Source: CAYYYP01 sp964475985
Lineage (GTDB): Bacteria > Bdellovibrionota > UBA1018 > CAYHWW01
DNA: 44,941 nt
Direction: 5' to 3'
Assembly (NCBI GenBank): GCA_964475985.1
Contig: CAYYYP010000027.1
Coordinates: 1 to 44,941, forward strand
Of this stretch, positions 7,497 through 14,810 are shown one piece after another. Below the pieces are notes generated by a model. It had not been told where the DNA came from. It saw nothing but the letters and a program-made list of their open reading frames with translations, and did no database searches. Position numbers and translations under genes: made by a program. Each line of letters opens with the position of its first letter. Positions within the stretch are counted from its first letter, which is position 1.

Positions 7497-8242
7497 TGCT
7501 TCACAGCCTTTTTTTGGTTGGTGTCTTAAGCTTCGTTTCTCTCACCTGCGCTCCTGCACACGCAGGCAAAGTACGCACCCTTTATACCAATGATCGCATG
7601 ATGCCACCGATCTTTCTCGCGATGGGAAGATCTACGGTTCTTAGATTTGATGAGAAGCCTAAAAATGCCGTCATTGGAAATCAAAACTATTTCAGCATCG
7701 AGTTTCTTGGCAATGACATCACGATTCAACCTCAGGGGGTCACGTCAACGAATTTATTTATTTACACCGAATCTCAGACCTATGGGTTGATTCTAAAGGT
7801 GGGGCCTGAGTCTCAGTATGATGACCTCGTATCTATGCGCTGGAAACCTGGTTACTTGAATGTAGAAAATAAAATGAAAAGGCCAACCTCACTGCTGGGA
7901 GAAACTAACATCCATCGCACTTTGGATCTTAAGGGACTATTGCACGTAGAACTTACAAAAGTCATTCGGGCTGTAGCCCAAGGCGTTTCAATTTTTGAAG
8001 TAAATGTAACAAATAAAACGAAGGAAGCAATTTCAGCAAAGGACGTACAAATTGCGGTCACGGCAAAAAATGGATCAAAGCCACCGCAACAGTTCGCCTT
8101 TCTTCTAGACACGCTTCGACCACAAACTAAGACCAATGCAAGAATTCTTCTTCGTATGGAGGGACTTGAGAATATGGATTTGACCCTAAGCTATAAAAAT
8201 CAGTCCGCGAAAACTTCATTTACTCAAAAGGATTTAAAATAA
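7493..8242 (+). CDS. VirB9/TraK-type exported core-channel protein
   Basis: A 249-residue protein beginning at an ATGATG that overlaps the previous stop. The N-terminus is a clean signal peptide (LFLVGVLSFVSLTCAPAHA-G). A beta-rich domain follows with TSTNLFIYTESQTYGLILKV, matching the N-terminal pattern of TraK/VirB9. A C-terminal part contains IFEVNVTNKTKEAISAKDVQ, the 'N-K-T' strand seen in TraK C-termini. VirB9/TraK sits in the outer-membrane core complex with VirB7 and VirB10. Its location just before the VirB10-like gene supports the call. Confidence 0.72.
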   Translation: MMLHSLFLVGVLSFVSLTCAPAHAGKVRTLYTNDRMMPPIFLAMGRSTVLRFDEKPKNAVIGNQNYFSIEFLGNDITIQPQGVTSTNLFIYTESQTYGLILKVGPESQYDDLVSMRWKPGYLNVENKMKRPTSLLGETNIHRTLDLKGLLHVELTKVIRAVAQGVSIFEVNVTNKTKEAISAKDVQIAVTAKNGSKPPQQFAFLLDTLRPQTKTNARILLRMEGLENMDLTLSYKNQSAKTSFTQKDLK

Positions 8243-9205
8243 CTTTTTTTAAAAAGCCTTGGGAGAAGATCAAGCTTACAATTTGCGATTTTTTCCTGAT
8301 TCAAGAAGGCGGAAAGCGAAGAATCAATAAAAGAAACGTCGGCATTATTTTTATGCCGTCTATTGCCGTGATCTTAGGCCTCACACTTGTACTTCAGCAC
8401 CAGGATACGAGTTTTGCAGAGCAAACCTCGCGCAAACTCACAAAGGATGAAGCAAATGAAAAAGGAGACCGTCCACCGGGCGCCCAAGCCACGGATGGTC
8501 CAAAGGGCATTGCCGGTACCATAGACGGTGTTCGTGGCGGCTCTGGTCAAGCGTTACCCGAGGCTGGAAATAGNNNNNNNNNNTGTAAAATACCGCGCCG
8601 CTCAGATCATTGGCCGCCCCGGAGGAGATCCGGATCGAAAGCTACCCATCGGAACAAGTTTCATTGGGCGGCTTCTCAATGCCATTGATAGCAGAGAACA
8701 AAACTCCTTTGTCCGGGCCATCATCCCGTATGGAGCTTCTTTTGATCATGACAGGCGTCTTGATCGAAACTCAATCCTGTTCGGTACAGCAACATATCCA
8801 GACGGAGGTGAGAAGGTTTACGTCAAATTCACCAGGGTCCTTCTTCCCAATGGCCAGGAGTTTAAAATTGAAGCCCAAGCCCTAAGCTCCCTTGATTACG
8901 CGCCAGGGCTCACAGGAGAAGAACACGATGGCGCCGGTGGTAGAATCGGCACCACATTGGGACTCACCATGCTCTCAGGAATCACGGATGTCATGGTGCA
9001 AAGAGAAGCGCTTGGTCAGTATGGCGCACCTACGCCGAAGGCAGGGCTACGCAACGGCTTATACAATGGAATCGCCCGCGCCACCGAAAACGAGGCACAA
9101 CGTCGCGCGGCTAAGATCAATGACGCAAAGGACTATGTCACAATTGAAGCAGGTCAAGATGTCATCATTAGTCTTACAGAAACTTTTAAAGGAGAAAATT
9201 TATAA
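8239..9205 (+). CDS. VirB10/TraB-type core-channel protein, split by assembly gap, putative ATA start
   Basis: Before the N-run the frame gives a basic cytoplasmic segment, a membrane helix (NVGIIFMPSIAVILGLTLVL) and a Gly/Pro-rich linker. After it, in another frame, comes the VirB10 C-domain: LPIGTSFIGRLLNAI, YVKFTRVLLPNGQEF, a Gly-rich loop (GGRIGTTLGL) and VTIEAGQDVIISL. The two parts are in frame only if the real gap length is a multiple of three, so the apparent break is artefactual. ATA at 8239 overlaps the TAA stop of the upstream gene and lies 6 nt after AAGGA (8228-8232). The first ATG, at 8353, lies inside the membrane helix. VirB10/TraB spans both membranes as the channel scaffold. 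Confidence 0.75.
8574..8583. other. Assembly gap (10 Ns) inside the VirB10-like gene
   Basis: Ten undetermined bases interrupt the linker region of the VirB10/TraB-like protein. The reading frame on the right is shifted by one relative to the left. Frame arithmetic shows that a true gap of any multiple of three would restore a continuous protein. Ten Ns is a conventional placeholder length. Linkers of VirB10 proteins are often repetitive, which could have broken the assembly. Confidence 0.95.
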
Positions 9206-9212
9206 AATCTCA

Positions 9213-10709
9213 ATGACAACATTAGAATCGGCGGGGAATAAAGCAACGGAGCAAAAACTAAATGCGGTCTTTGACAACATAGTTAAAGCTGCCGCCAACC
9301 TCTTTCGAATTCAGTATTTCGGAATCAAAAACCTTAAGATAAATACAATTGATTTCTACATCTATTTATTCCCAGGTCTTTTTTTCCTTTATGCTTTAGC
9401 CCTAAGCGGAAAGCATCTCACTTTTTTTCAGTCCAGGATGAGTAACCCTCTCTATGACCGATTGGTTGAAAAGCTACTAACAATAAATCCAAATTATCAT
9501 TTTGGATTTCTTTGCTTTCTAGCAGCATCCATTGTGTTCTTTGCCTTGGGCATTGGACCCTATCGAGCGCAGCGACGTTATCAACGAGCCATTGACTGTA
9601 TGGCACTAAAGAGTGGCCTTGGAACGAGTCCCTTACTTGTCAGCACACGGGTAGATGGTCCCCACAGACTAAAACTAAGGGTATTAAGCGAAGGCGTGGG
9701 AGTGGATCGGTATGAAACGAAAAGGGCAGATCTCGAGGCCGCTTTTGGCGCTGTGATTGAAAGGATTCGCACCGCCGAAACACCGAAATTTGTGGAAATA
9801 AGCCTGGCGAGCCGACGCATTCCACATTCTTGTACCTTTCTCGAGCTTATTCAAAGAACCGATAAGCCCTATAGCATTGTCATTGGAGAATCCATTGGAG
9901 GCACAATCACAATAGGACTTAGGGATCTGCCCCATATGCTTATCGCCGGCACAACCGGCGGCGGTAAGTCAGTTTTCTTTAAGCAGGCGCTTTTAGGACT
10001 GCTTCATACGTCTCCGAGCCTTCAAATGTACCTTTTGGATTTAAAAAGAGGTGTCGAGATGAAAGAGTTCTCGGCACTTCCCAATGTGGCCTTAGCCAAG
10101 AATGAAAAAGAAGCGGTCTTTATTTTAAGAAAACTTAAAATCGAAATGGATCGCAGGTTTAAATATATGGAGGAACACGGGTACAAACAGATCGAGCCCG
10201 AGCGCGATAAAATGGACCTAATCGTGGTTGGAGTAGACGAAGCATCCGTCCTTTATACTAAATCTAGTCGCCGCAGCCTCGAATCTGAATTGATTGAAGA
10301 AGCAAGGCAGCTTACCGACGAGTTAGCAAAACTTGCCAGAGCAGCAGCCATTCACCTTATTTTAGCCACTCAAAAAGTATCAAAAGAAACCATTGATACT
10401 AAGATCCAGGAGAACATTGGTGGTCGTATGTGCTTTCGAATGAATACGTTACAAGGGTCGTTAACAGTTCTTGGCAATAAGATGGCGTTCGAACTTCCTG
10501 ACCATAAAGGCCGAGCTATTTGGGCTTCAGGGAACAACTTTAACGAAGTTCAGGCGCCACTTGTGAAAGATGATGAGATAATTCGATCCTGTGAAGTGAT
10601 TTGTTTTGAGTATGAAAATGGAAAACGAAAGAATTTTCAGCCAATGCTCGCAACTCAAAATTACGGCAAAGAAAACTATCCCGATCCTTCAGAAGAAAAT
10701 AAGCAGTAG
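9213..10709 (+). CDS. FtsK/SpoIIIE-type (TcpA-like) coupling ATPase
   Basis: A 498-residue protein with two N-terminal membrane helices (FYIYLFPGLFFLYALAL and FGFLCFLAASIVFFALG). A cytoplasmic FtsK-type RecA-fold motor follows: Walker A GTTGGGKS near residue 245, Walker B LIVVGVDEAS near 340, and the sensor-like ILATQKVS near 390. FtsK-type pumps with two helices (TcpA, TraB of actinobacterial elements) serve as type IV coupling proteins that feed DNA to the channel. The ATG at 9213 is chosen; the open frame runs far upstream only because it shadows the VirB10-like gene. An AAGGAG at 9189-9194 is rather distant (18 nt). The gene closes the secretion operon with the next gene 6 nt downstream. 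Confidence 0.85.
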   Translation: MTTLESAGNKATEQKLNAVFDNIVKAAANLFRIQYFGIKNLKINTIDFYIYLFPGLFFLYALALSGKHLTFFQSRMSNPLYDRLVEKLLTINPNYHFGFLCFLAASIVFFALGIGPYRAQRRYQRAIDCMALKSGLGTSPLLVSTRVDGPHRLKLRVLSEGVGVDRYETKRADLEAAFGAVIERIRTAETPKFVEISLASRRIPHSCTFLELIQRTDKPYSIVIGESIGGTITIGLRDLPHMLIAGTTGGGKSVFFKQALLGLLHTSPSLQMYLLDLKRGVEMKEFSALPNVALAKNEKEAVFILRKLKIEMDRRFKYMEEHGYKQIEPERDKMDLIVVGVDEASVLYTKSSRRSLESELIEEARQLTDELAKLARAAAIHLILATQKVSKETIDTKIQENIGGRMCFRMNTLQGSLTVLGNKMAFELPDHKGRAIWASGNNFNEVQAPLVKDDEIIRSCEVICFEYENGKRKNFQPMLATQNYGKENYPDPSEENKQ

Positions 10710-10715
10710 CAGTTT

Positions 10716-11474
10716 ATGACCTTACGTACAAATCGAACAGGATTTATTACCAACAGAGATCAGATACTTTTTCAGTTTTTATTTGAGAATAAGGCAGCAA
10801 CCGGAATACAGATTCATGAAAATATATTTCCTAGGATCCGCAAACAAACTGCATACCGGCGAATTGCCAAACTAGTAAAATCTGGCTGGATAGGAAAACA
10901 GGGATTATCGAATGGAAACATTCTACAAAATGTTTTTAATTTAACTGAAAAATCATATCGACAGTATGTTCTTAAGGAAGGACTCAATGACCGTAGACTT
11001 CAGCTTACAAGTGAAGTATTAGCTCATGATCTAACTCTCGTTGAGATTCGAAACCGCCTCTCCAAGGTATCATCAGTGAAGCGATACTATCCCGAGAATT
11101 TACTGCAATCTTGTTTTGAATTCTCTGAATCGGAAGATTTTAAACCATTTATCGATTTGAGATCTGACGCAGTTCTAGAGGTTTCATTACAAGATAAATT
11201 CACATTCATAGTCCCCTTGGAATATGAGGCAAGCCTTAAGACGAAGGAAAGAAATCAAAAAAAGATCCTCCACTATTACATCAAACACGACGGGAATTCT
11301 GTATTGTTCATTTGTAAGGATCAAACGACTTTAAAGTCTTTGGCCAAAATCGATCAAGAGATTAGCCAGGAGTTTAAACCAAAATTGTACTTCGCCCTAC
11401 TTAGCGACGTCCTTCGGGCTTCTGAAAAACTGACATTTATCAGCTCTAATCAGGAGAAGAAAATCGTCTTATAG
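10716..11474 (+). CDS. Replication-relaxation family-like protein (putative DNA-processing protein)
   Basis: A 252-residue protein. The N-terminal half (about 10-95) reads as a winged helix: RDQILFQFLFENKAATG, then RKQTAYRRIAKLVKSGWI, then a wing and NVFNLTEKSY. The C-terminal half (about 95-230) has an LAHDLTLVEIRNRL segment and the pattern FIDLRSDAVLEV, then PLEYEASLKTKERNQKKI. This matches the winged-helix plus restriction-endonuclease-like layout (D...E-x-E/K core) of the Replic_Relax family found on plasmids and ICEs beside FtsK-type coupling proteins. It may be the element's DNA-processing or relaxase substitute. The family assignment is by pattern; the catalytic role is inference. Confidence 0.6.
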   Translation: MTLRTNRTGFITNRDQILFQFLFENKAATGIQIHENIFPRIRKQTAYRRIAKLVKSGWIGKQGLSNGNILQNVFNLTEKSYRQYVLKEGLNDRRLQLTSEVLAHDLTLVEIRNRLSKVSSVKRYYPENLLQSCFEFSESEDFKPFIDLRSDAVLEVSLQDKFTFIVPLEYEASLKTKERNQKKILHYYIKHDGNSVLFICKDQTTLKSLAKIDQEISQEFKPKLYFALLSDVLRASEKLTFISSNQEKKIVL

Positions 11475-11495
11475 ATCCGCAAATGAGTGCTGAAC

Positions 11496-11533
11496 CCGGG
11501 TGCTGAATGCCTGCTTACACATTCAGCACCTGG
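11496..11533. repeat. 14-bp inverted repeat (oriT or terminator candidate)
   Basis: Arms at 11496-11509 and 11520-11533 are complementary at 13 of 14 positions around a 10-nt loop. The inner ten pairs, GTGCTGAATG/CATTCAGCAC, are perfect. A further direct copy of GTGCTGAA lies at 11487-11494. The element sits 22 nt after the replication-relaxation-like gene, in the 170-nt gap before the lipoprotein gene. There is no T-tract after either arm. It could be an origin-of-transfer hairpin or a protein-binding site, or a weak terminator. Confidence 0.5.
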
Positions 11534-11644
11534 ATCAGGGGTCGAATTTTATAACTAGCTGTAAACCAAACAATTTCCATAGACCACAAGTACTGCACAT
11601 AGGACTCGGTCAGGGAAATAGCGATTAAGGAGGTAGTAGAGATA

Positions 11645-12106
11645 ATGAGACACATTATCGCGCTGGTGACGGCGCTATTGATGACGAGTGGCTGTGCCAC
11701 GATGAGAGATTCTATGATCCTGGGAGCAGGGTCAGGATTCGCAGCAGGTGCTGTTACTGGAGCTATGGCTAGCTCCGAAAGCAAAGGGACTGGAGCAATG
11801 ATTGGCGGCGCCATCGGTGCAGGCGTCGGATTAGTCGCTGCATACTTTACCCACAAAAGCCTTGAAGACAGAGATTCAAAAATTAGGAAAGATACTCTTT
11901 TTAGCCTTGAGAAATTTGGTGTCTCTGATGTTCCCAATCAAAGCAGCGCCGTTCCGGCCATTAGCTTTCGAGTGATTGAGGAACAAAAAGTGGAAACCAA
12001 TCGCCAAGGCAACAAGGTCATTGAAGGTCACAGAATATGGATCTTATCGGATGACTCAAATGTCCAATACAATCCCCCGCCGACTAAAGACAAAGAGAGG
12101 AAGTGA
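11645..12106 (+). CDS. Glycine-zipper lipoprotein
   Basis: A 153-residue protein with a lipoprotein signal peptide; lipobox TSGC with Cys17. Gly/Ala-rich helices follow (MILGAGSGFAAGAVTGAM and MIGGAIGAGVGLVAAYF, about residues 24-72) with G-x3-G glycine-zipper spacing, then a soluble tail. A strong AAGGAGG (11627-11633) precedes the ATG. In this element it could be the VirB7/TraV-type lipoprotein of the outer-membrane core, or a surface or entry-exclusion protein of TraT type. Neither can be settled from sequence. It overlaps the next gene by GTGA. Confidence 0.65.
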   Translation: MRHIIALVTALLMTSGCATMRDSMILGAGSGFAAGAVTGAMASSESKGTGAMIGGAIGAGVGLVAAYFTHKSLEDRDSKIRKDTLFSLEKFGVSDVPNQSSAVPAISFRVIEEQKVETNRQGNKVIEGHRIWILSDDSNVQYNPPPTKDKERK

Positions 12107-12495
12107 ATTTAATCTCAGTTGAATTAAAATCTGATTCTAAAACATCAGAATCTGGAAGGGTCATTCTTGATCAAGGTACAAAAGAGATGTTAATCAAGAT
12201 GGTTTTAGAGCTTAAAGCACAGGAAAGCTGCATCCGACTTTCGCCATCAAAGTTCGTCTGCTGGATCATCGGGCGGTATTTCGAACACATGTTCGCCAAC
12301 GACCAAGAAGCAATTATTAAGGCGCATTTCAATTCCAAGGAGTATCTAAGAAAGACTATCAACACCGTTGGATCTGAATCCGACCTTGCTACAGTTCTCG
12401 AAGATATGCTGTACAAAATACGCTCTGAAGAAAAACGAAGTACACGCAGGCCCAAGAAGGCAATAGAGAAAGACCCGCATAAAGTTGAAGCCTAA
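12103..12495 (+). CDS. Small soluble ICE protein, possible ribbon-helix-helix type DNA-binding accessory
   Basis: A 130-residue protein with a GTG start overlapping the upstream TGA (GTGA), with GAGG just before it. The segment RLSPSKFVCWIIGRYFEHMF (about residues 46-65) follows a short strand. It resembles the helix pair of ribbon-helix-helix or MobC-like relaxosome accessory proteins, and the C-terminus is highly basic (KRSTRRPKK). I infer a DNA-binding accessory protein; the family is not certain. Confidence 0.5.
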   Translation: MNLISVELKSDSKTSESGRVILDQGTKEMLIKMVLELKAQESCIRLSPSKFVCWIIGRYFEHMFANDQEAIIKAHFNSKEYLRKTINTVGSESDLATVLEDMLYKIRSEEKRSTRRPKKAIEKDPHKVEA

Positions 12496-12499
12496 TCAC

Positions 12500-12880
12500 A
12501 TGACAGAAGGCCTTACTTTAAAGCAGCAAGACAATGAAACGCCAATTCAAAAAAGATGTGGCTTTTGTCAGATGCAAAAGCCAACCAGCGAGTATTATCG
12601 AAAAGGCCTTGGCCGGACAGAATCAAGATGCAGGCCCTGTCATAAAGAACTGATCTTGATGCGGTCGAAGAAAAAGAAAAGAAAACCTAGTCCCAATCCG
12701 TACTCCTCAAAAACGGTCAACTTCATCCTCAATCCTCATCAGTCTAGCGATATCGTAAATGTCCTACTTCAACTGTTGAAAGCGAATGATGCGCTATTTG
12801 ATAGCAATGCGGATAAAGCTGAGGAAATCAAAGACATATTAGGATCTAAAAATTCAGTCCATGCTCTCCTAGCAGCATAA
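12500..12880 (+). CDS. Zinc-ribbon small protein, ICE orphan
   Basis: About 126 residues from the ATG at 12500; a TTG at 12485 overlapping the upstream gene would add five. A four-cysteine cluster, CGFC and CRPC separated by 20 residues, resembles the zinc ribbons seen in phage and ICE proteins near HNH nucleases (with YYRKG between the knuckles). No HNH active-site histidines follow. Instead there is a Lys-rich linker and a helical tail. Function unknown; a nucleic-acid-binding role is likely. Confidence 0.55.
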   Translation: MTEGLTLKQQDNETPIQKRCGFCQMQKPTSEYYRKGLGRTESRCRPCHKELILMRSKKKKRKPSPNPYSSKTVNFILNPHQSSDIVNVLLQLLKANDALFDSNADKAEEIKDILGSKNSVHALLAA

Positions 12881-12891
12881 TCTTAATAAGT

Positions 12892-12935
12892 GTAAAGCAT
12901 ACTTTACATATGTATTTATGTAAAGTATGCTTTAC
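12892..12935. promoter_or_regulatory. Paired palindromic operators upstream of the XRE repressor
   Basis: Two 16-bp sites, GTAAAGCATACTTTAC (12892-12907) and GTAAAGTATGCTTTAC (12920-12935), each match GTAAAG-N4-CTTTAC. Together they form a perfect 19-bp inverted repeat (12892-12910 with 12917-12935). Their centres are 28 bp apart. The second ends 4 nt before the ATG of the HTH regulator. This is a typical cooperative autoregulatory operator layout. Confidence 0.8.
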
Positions 12936-12939
12936 CTCG

Positions 12940-13140
12940 ATGATTAAAAGTGACCTCCGCAAAATTCGAAGACAAACTGGAATGACTCAAAAAGATTTGG
13001 CGGCATCCATAGATGTTTCGAGACAAACAATACACTCGATCGAAGTTGGTAAGTACATACCGTCTGTCGAAGTAGCCCTCAAACTTGCTAAATCCTTGAA
13101 GCTTAAAGTCGAGGATATTTTTAAACTGAAATGGAGCTAA
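12940..13140 (+). CDS. XRE-family HTH transcriptional regulator
   Basis: A 66-residue protein consisting of essentially one HTH_3 domain: LRKIRRQTGMTQKDLAASI, then DVSRQTIHSIEVGKYIPS, then a fourth and fifth helix. Short XRE regulators of this size (YozG-like) commonly control mobile-element genes. Two palindromic operators abut the start codon, so autorepression, including masking of the translation start, is likely. An ATG at 12910 lies inside the operator region and would add ten unlikely residues. The serine integrase starts 6 nt downstream, so the regulator probably controls integration as well. Confidence 0.85.
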   Translation: MIKSDLRKIRRQTGMTQKDLAASIDVSRQTIHSIEVGKYIPSVEVALKLAKSLKLKVEDIFKLKWS

Positions 13141-13146
13141 CAAAAA

Positions 13147-14775
13147 ATGCGTAAGGTAGGAATTTACGTGCGGGTTTCAACCGATGAGCAGGCCGCCGTT
13201 GAAGAGGGCTCGATTAAAAATCAAACTGAGATCCTTCAAAAATATATCAAAGCCGAAAATCTAAAGGCAGATGACAAATGGGGTGTTTTCGTTGATGTCT
13301 ATAAAGATGACGGATTTTCTGCGAAGGACTTACGTAGGCCCGAAATGAAGCGCCTTCTTAAGGACATTTACGCCAAGAAAATAGATACAGTTATATTCAC
13401 TGAAATTTCGCGTTTTAGCAGATCCGTAAAAGATTGGCAGGATTTGAGGATTTTCTTTGATGAGCATGAGGCATGTTTCATTGCAAGCAGGCAAAACTTT
13501 GACACGTCCAATGCAATGGGACGCGCCATGCTTAATTTCGCGATTGAGTTCTCACAACTTGAGCGTGAGCTCACTGCGGAGAGAGTCAAAGCAAGTTATT
13601 TTGCTAGAGCGGGACGAGGATTATGGACCGGGGGTTCAGTTCCATTTGGCCTGGAACCAACTGAAAAAAATGGATACCTGATTGTTAATGCCGCAAAGCA
13701 AGTTATTGCGAACGAAATCCTTGATATTCTATTGGCTCAAGAAGGGTCCCTGGAACGAACTGCCGCACGCTTAACAGAATTGGGCTATACACGCCAAGGT
13801 GGTAAGACTTGGGACCAAAAGTCGCTGGGCCGCTGGATTAGAAACGTCGCTCTGATCGGACAAATCTCAATCAATACTGGGAATAAGGAGAAAGATCAGA
13901 GCAAGTTGCCTGAAGCTGAAAAATACAAGACCGTAGAAGCAACATGGGAAGCTGTCGTTGATAGGGAAAAATGGCTAAAAGCAAACAACCTACTCGATGA
14001 TAATTATCGCCACTTAAAAGTAGAACAATGGAAGTATCATGAATATATTTTGACGGGACTTTTGACCTGCCCCGAAGGCAATGGTTTAGTCGGAGCAAGT
14101 GGTTGGGGCAAATCAGGCACCAAATACACACACTATCGGCATAGTCACAAACAAGCTTGTGATTGCCATGTCAAAACTCTATCCGCACCTGCTCTTGAAG
14201 CGAAAGTACTGCAAGACCTCAAGGACCTTATCAAAGTCCCTGAACTAGCCAAGGCACTAGCTAGGAAGGCGAATGATGAATTCAAAGAGCAGCAACCGAC
14301 CTATAGCCAAGCTGTATTTGCGGCGAAGACACGCCTGGATGCCATCATCCGAAAAATCGATAAAATTTCCGACCAAGTTTTGAATAGTGAAAGTCCAGCT
14401 GAAGTTGGGATTTGGAAGGAAAAGCTCCTGCGAAGCCAAACCGAGAGACAGCTTATCGAGAAAGAATTTCAAGAATTGTCTGAGAAGGCGTCTGTTCAAA
14501 AGACAGAATTTCTGGACGCAGAAAAGATCACTGCAGCATTGGAAAAACTAACCGAGAACTTTGAAAGCCTGCCTATCACCTCACGGCAAGCACTACTCAG
14601 GAGCATAGTGGAGAAAATCGTCATTCGGAAAGAGACGATTGATATCGTAATAAAAAATCCTGAAATTTCAGGCATTTGGACGGAATCTGGTATCCGTCAC
14701 AGTGGAGGTACACTGTTAGTACACTGGGATGATTGGCGGGAGCGATGGGACTCGAACCCACGACCTTCGCCGTGA
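13147..14775 (+). CDS. Large serine integrase/recombinase of the ICE
   Basis: A 542-residue large serine recombinase. The resolvase catalytic domain (about 1-150) has the nucleophile serine in YVRVSTDEQ and the Arg-bearing FTEISRFSRSVKDW and GRAMLNFAIEFSQLERELTAERV motifs. A Recombinase domain (about 160-275) follows, then a zinc-ribbon region (about 305-350), a coiled coil (about 380-475) and a C-terminal strand region. The first knuckle of the zinc ribbon is degenerate (CPEG instead of CxxC). Such enzymes integrate and excise DNA without host factors, using a 2-bp core. The last 13 codons and the stop lie within the tRNA-Asp gene, placing the attachment site at the integrase 3' end. Confidence 0.93.
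   Translation: MRKVGIYVRVSTDEQAAVEEGSIKNQTEILQKYIKAENLKADDKWGVFVDVYKDDGFSAKDLRRPEMKRLLKDIYAKKIDTVIFTEISRFSRSVKDWQDLRIFFDEHEACFIASRQNFDTSNAMGRAMLNFAIEFSQLERELTAERVKASYFARAGRGLWTGGSVPFGLEPTEKNGYLIVNAAKQVIANEILDILLAQEGSLERTAARLTELGYTRQGGKTWDQKSLGRWIRNVALIGQISINTGNKEKDQSKLPEAEKYKTVEATWEAVVDREKWLKANNLLDDNYRHLKVEQWKYHEYILTGLLTCPEGNGLVGASGWGKSGTKYTHYRHSHKQACDCHVKTLSAPALEAKVLQDLKDLIKVPELAKALARKANDEFKEQQPTYSQAVFAAKTRLDAIIRKIDKISDQVLNSESPAEVGIWKEKLLRSQTERQLIEKEFQELSEKASVQKTEFLDAEKITAALEKLTENFESLPITSRQALLRSIVEKIVIRKETIDIVIKNPEISGIWTESGIRHSGGTLLVHWDDWRERWDSNPRPSP
14734..14775. other. ICE right attachment region (attR) in the tRNA-Asp 3' half
   Basis: The integrase frame crosses from element DNA into the tRNA gene and stops at the TGA formed by tRNA sequence (14773-14775). 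The element DNA lies on the 3' side of the tRNA, the usual orientation for tRNA-targeted integration. The exact crossover cannot be fixed because the left junction is not in the window. Confidence 0.65.
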
Positions 14776-14810
14776 CAGGGCGACGTTGTAACCAACTCAA
14801 CTACGCCCCC
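14734..14810 (-). tRNA. tRNA-Asp (anticodon GTC), CCA encoded
   Basis: On the minus strand the cloverleaf is complete. The acceptor GGGGGCG pairs with CGCTCCC including one G-U. The D stem is GTTG/CAAC. The anticodon stem TCGCC/GGCGA encloses the loop CTGTCAC with anticodon GTC. The T arm is GTGGG-TTCGAGT-CCCAT, the discriminator is G, and CCA is encoded (14736-14734). It reads Asp codons GAC/GAU. Its 3' half overlaps the tail of the ICE integrase on the opposite strand, so it is the integration target. Confidence 0.95.

Noticed and set aside
8353..8688. Separate 111-aa gene reading across the N-run
   Set aside because: The left part is the VirB10 N-terminus; the right part is out of frame after the gap and has no homology-like pattern.
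8892..9212. Extended N-terminus of the FtsK-like ATPase starting at 8892
   Set aside because: This stretch is the VirB10-like gene read in another frame; the first conserved residues start at the ATG 9213.
14737..14775. Integrase tail RWDSNPRP as a conserved protein motif
   Set aside because: It is the translation of the tRNA T-arm region, a common artefact when frames run through tRNA genes.
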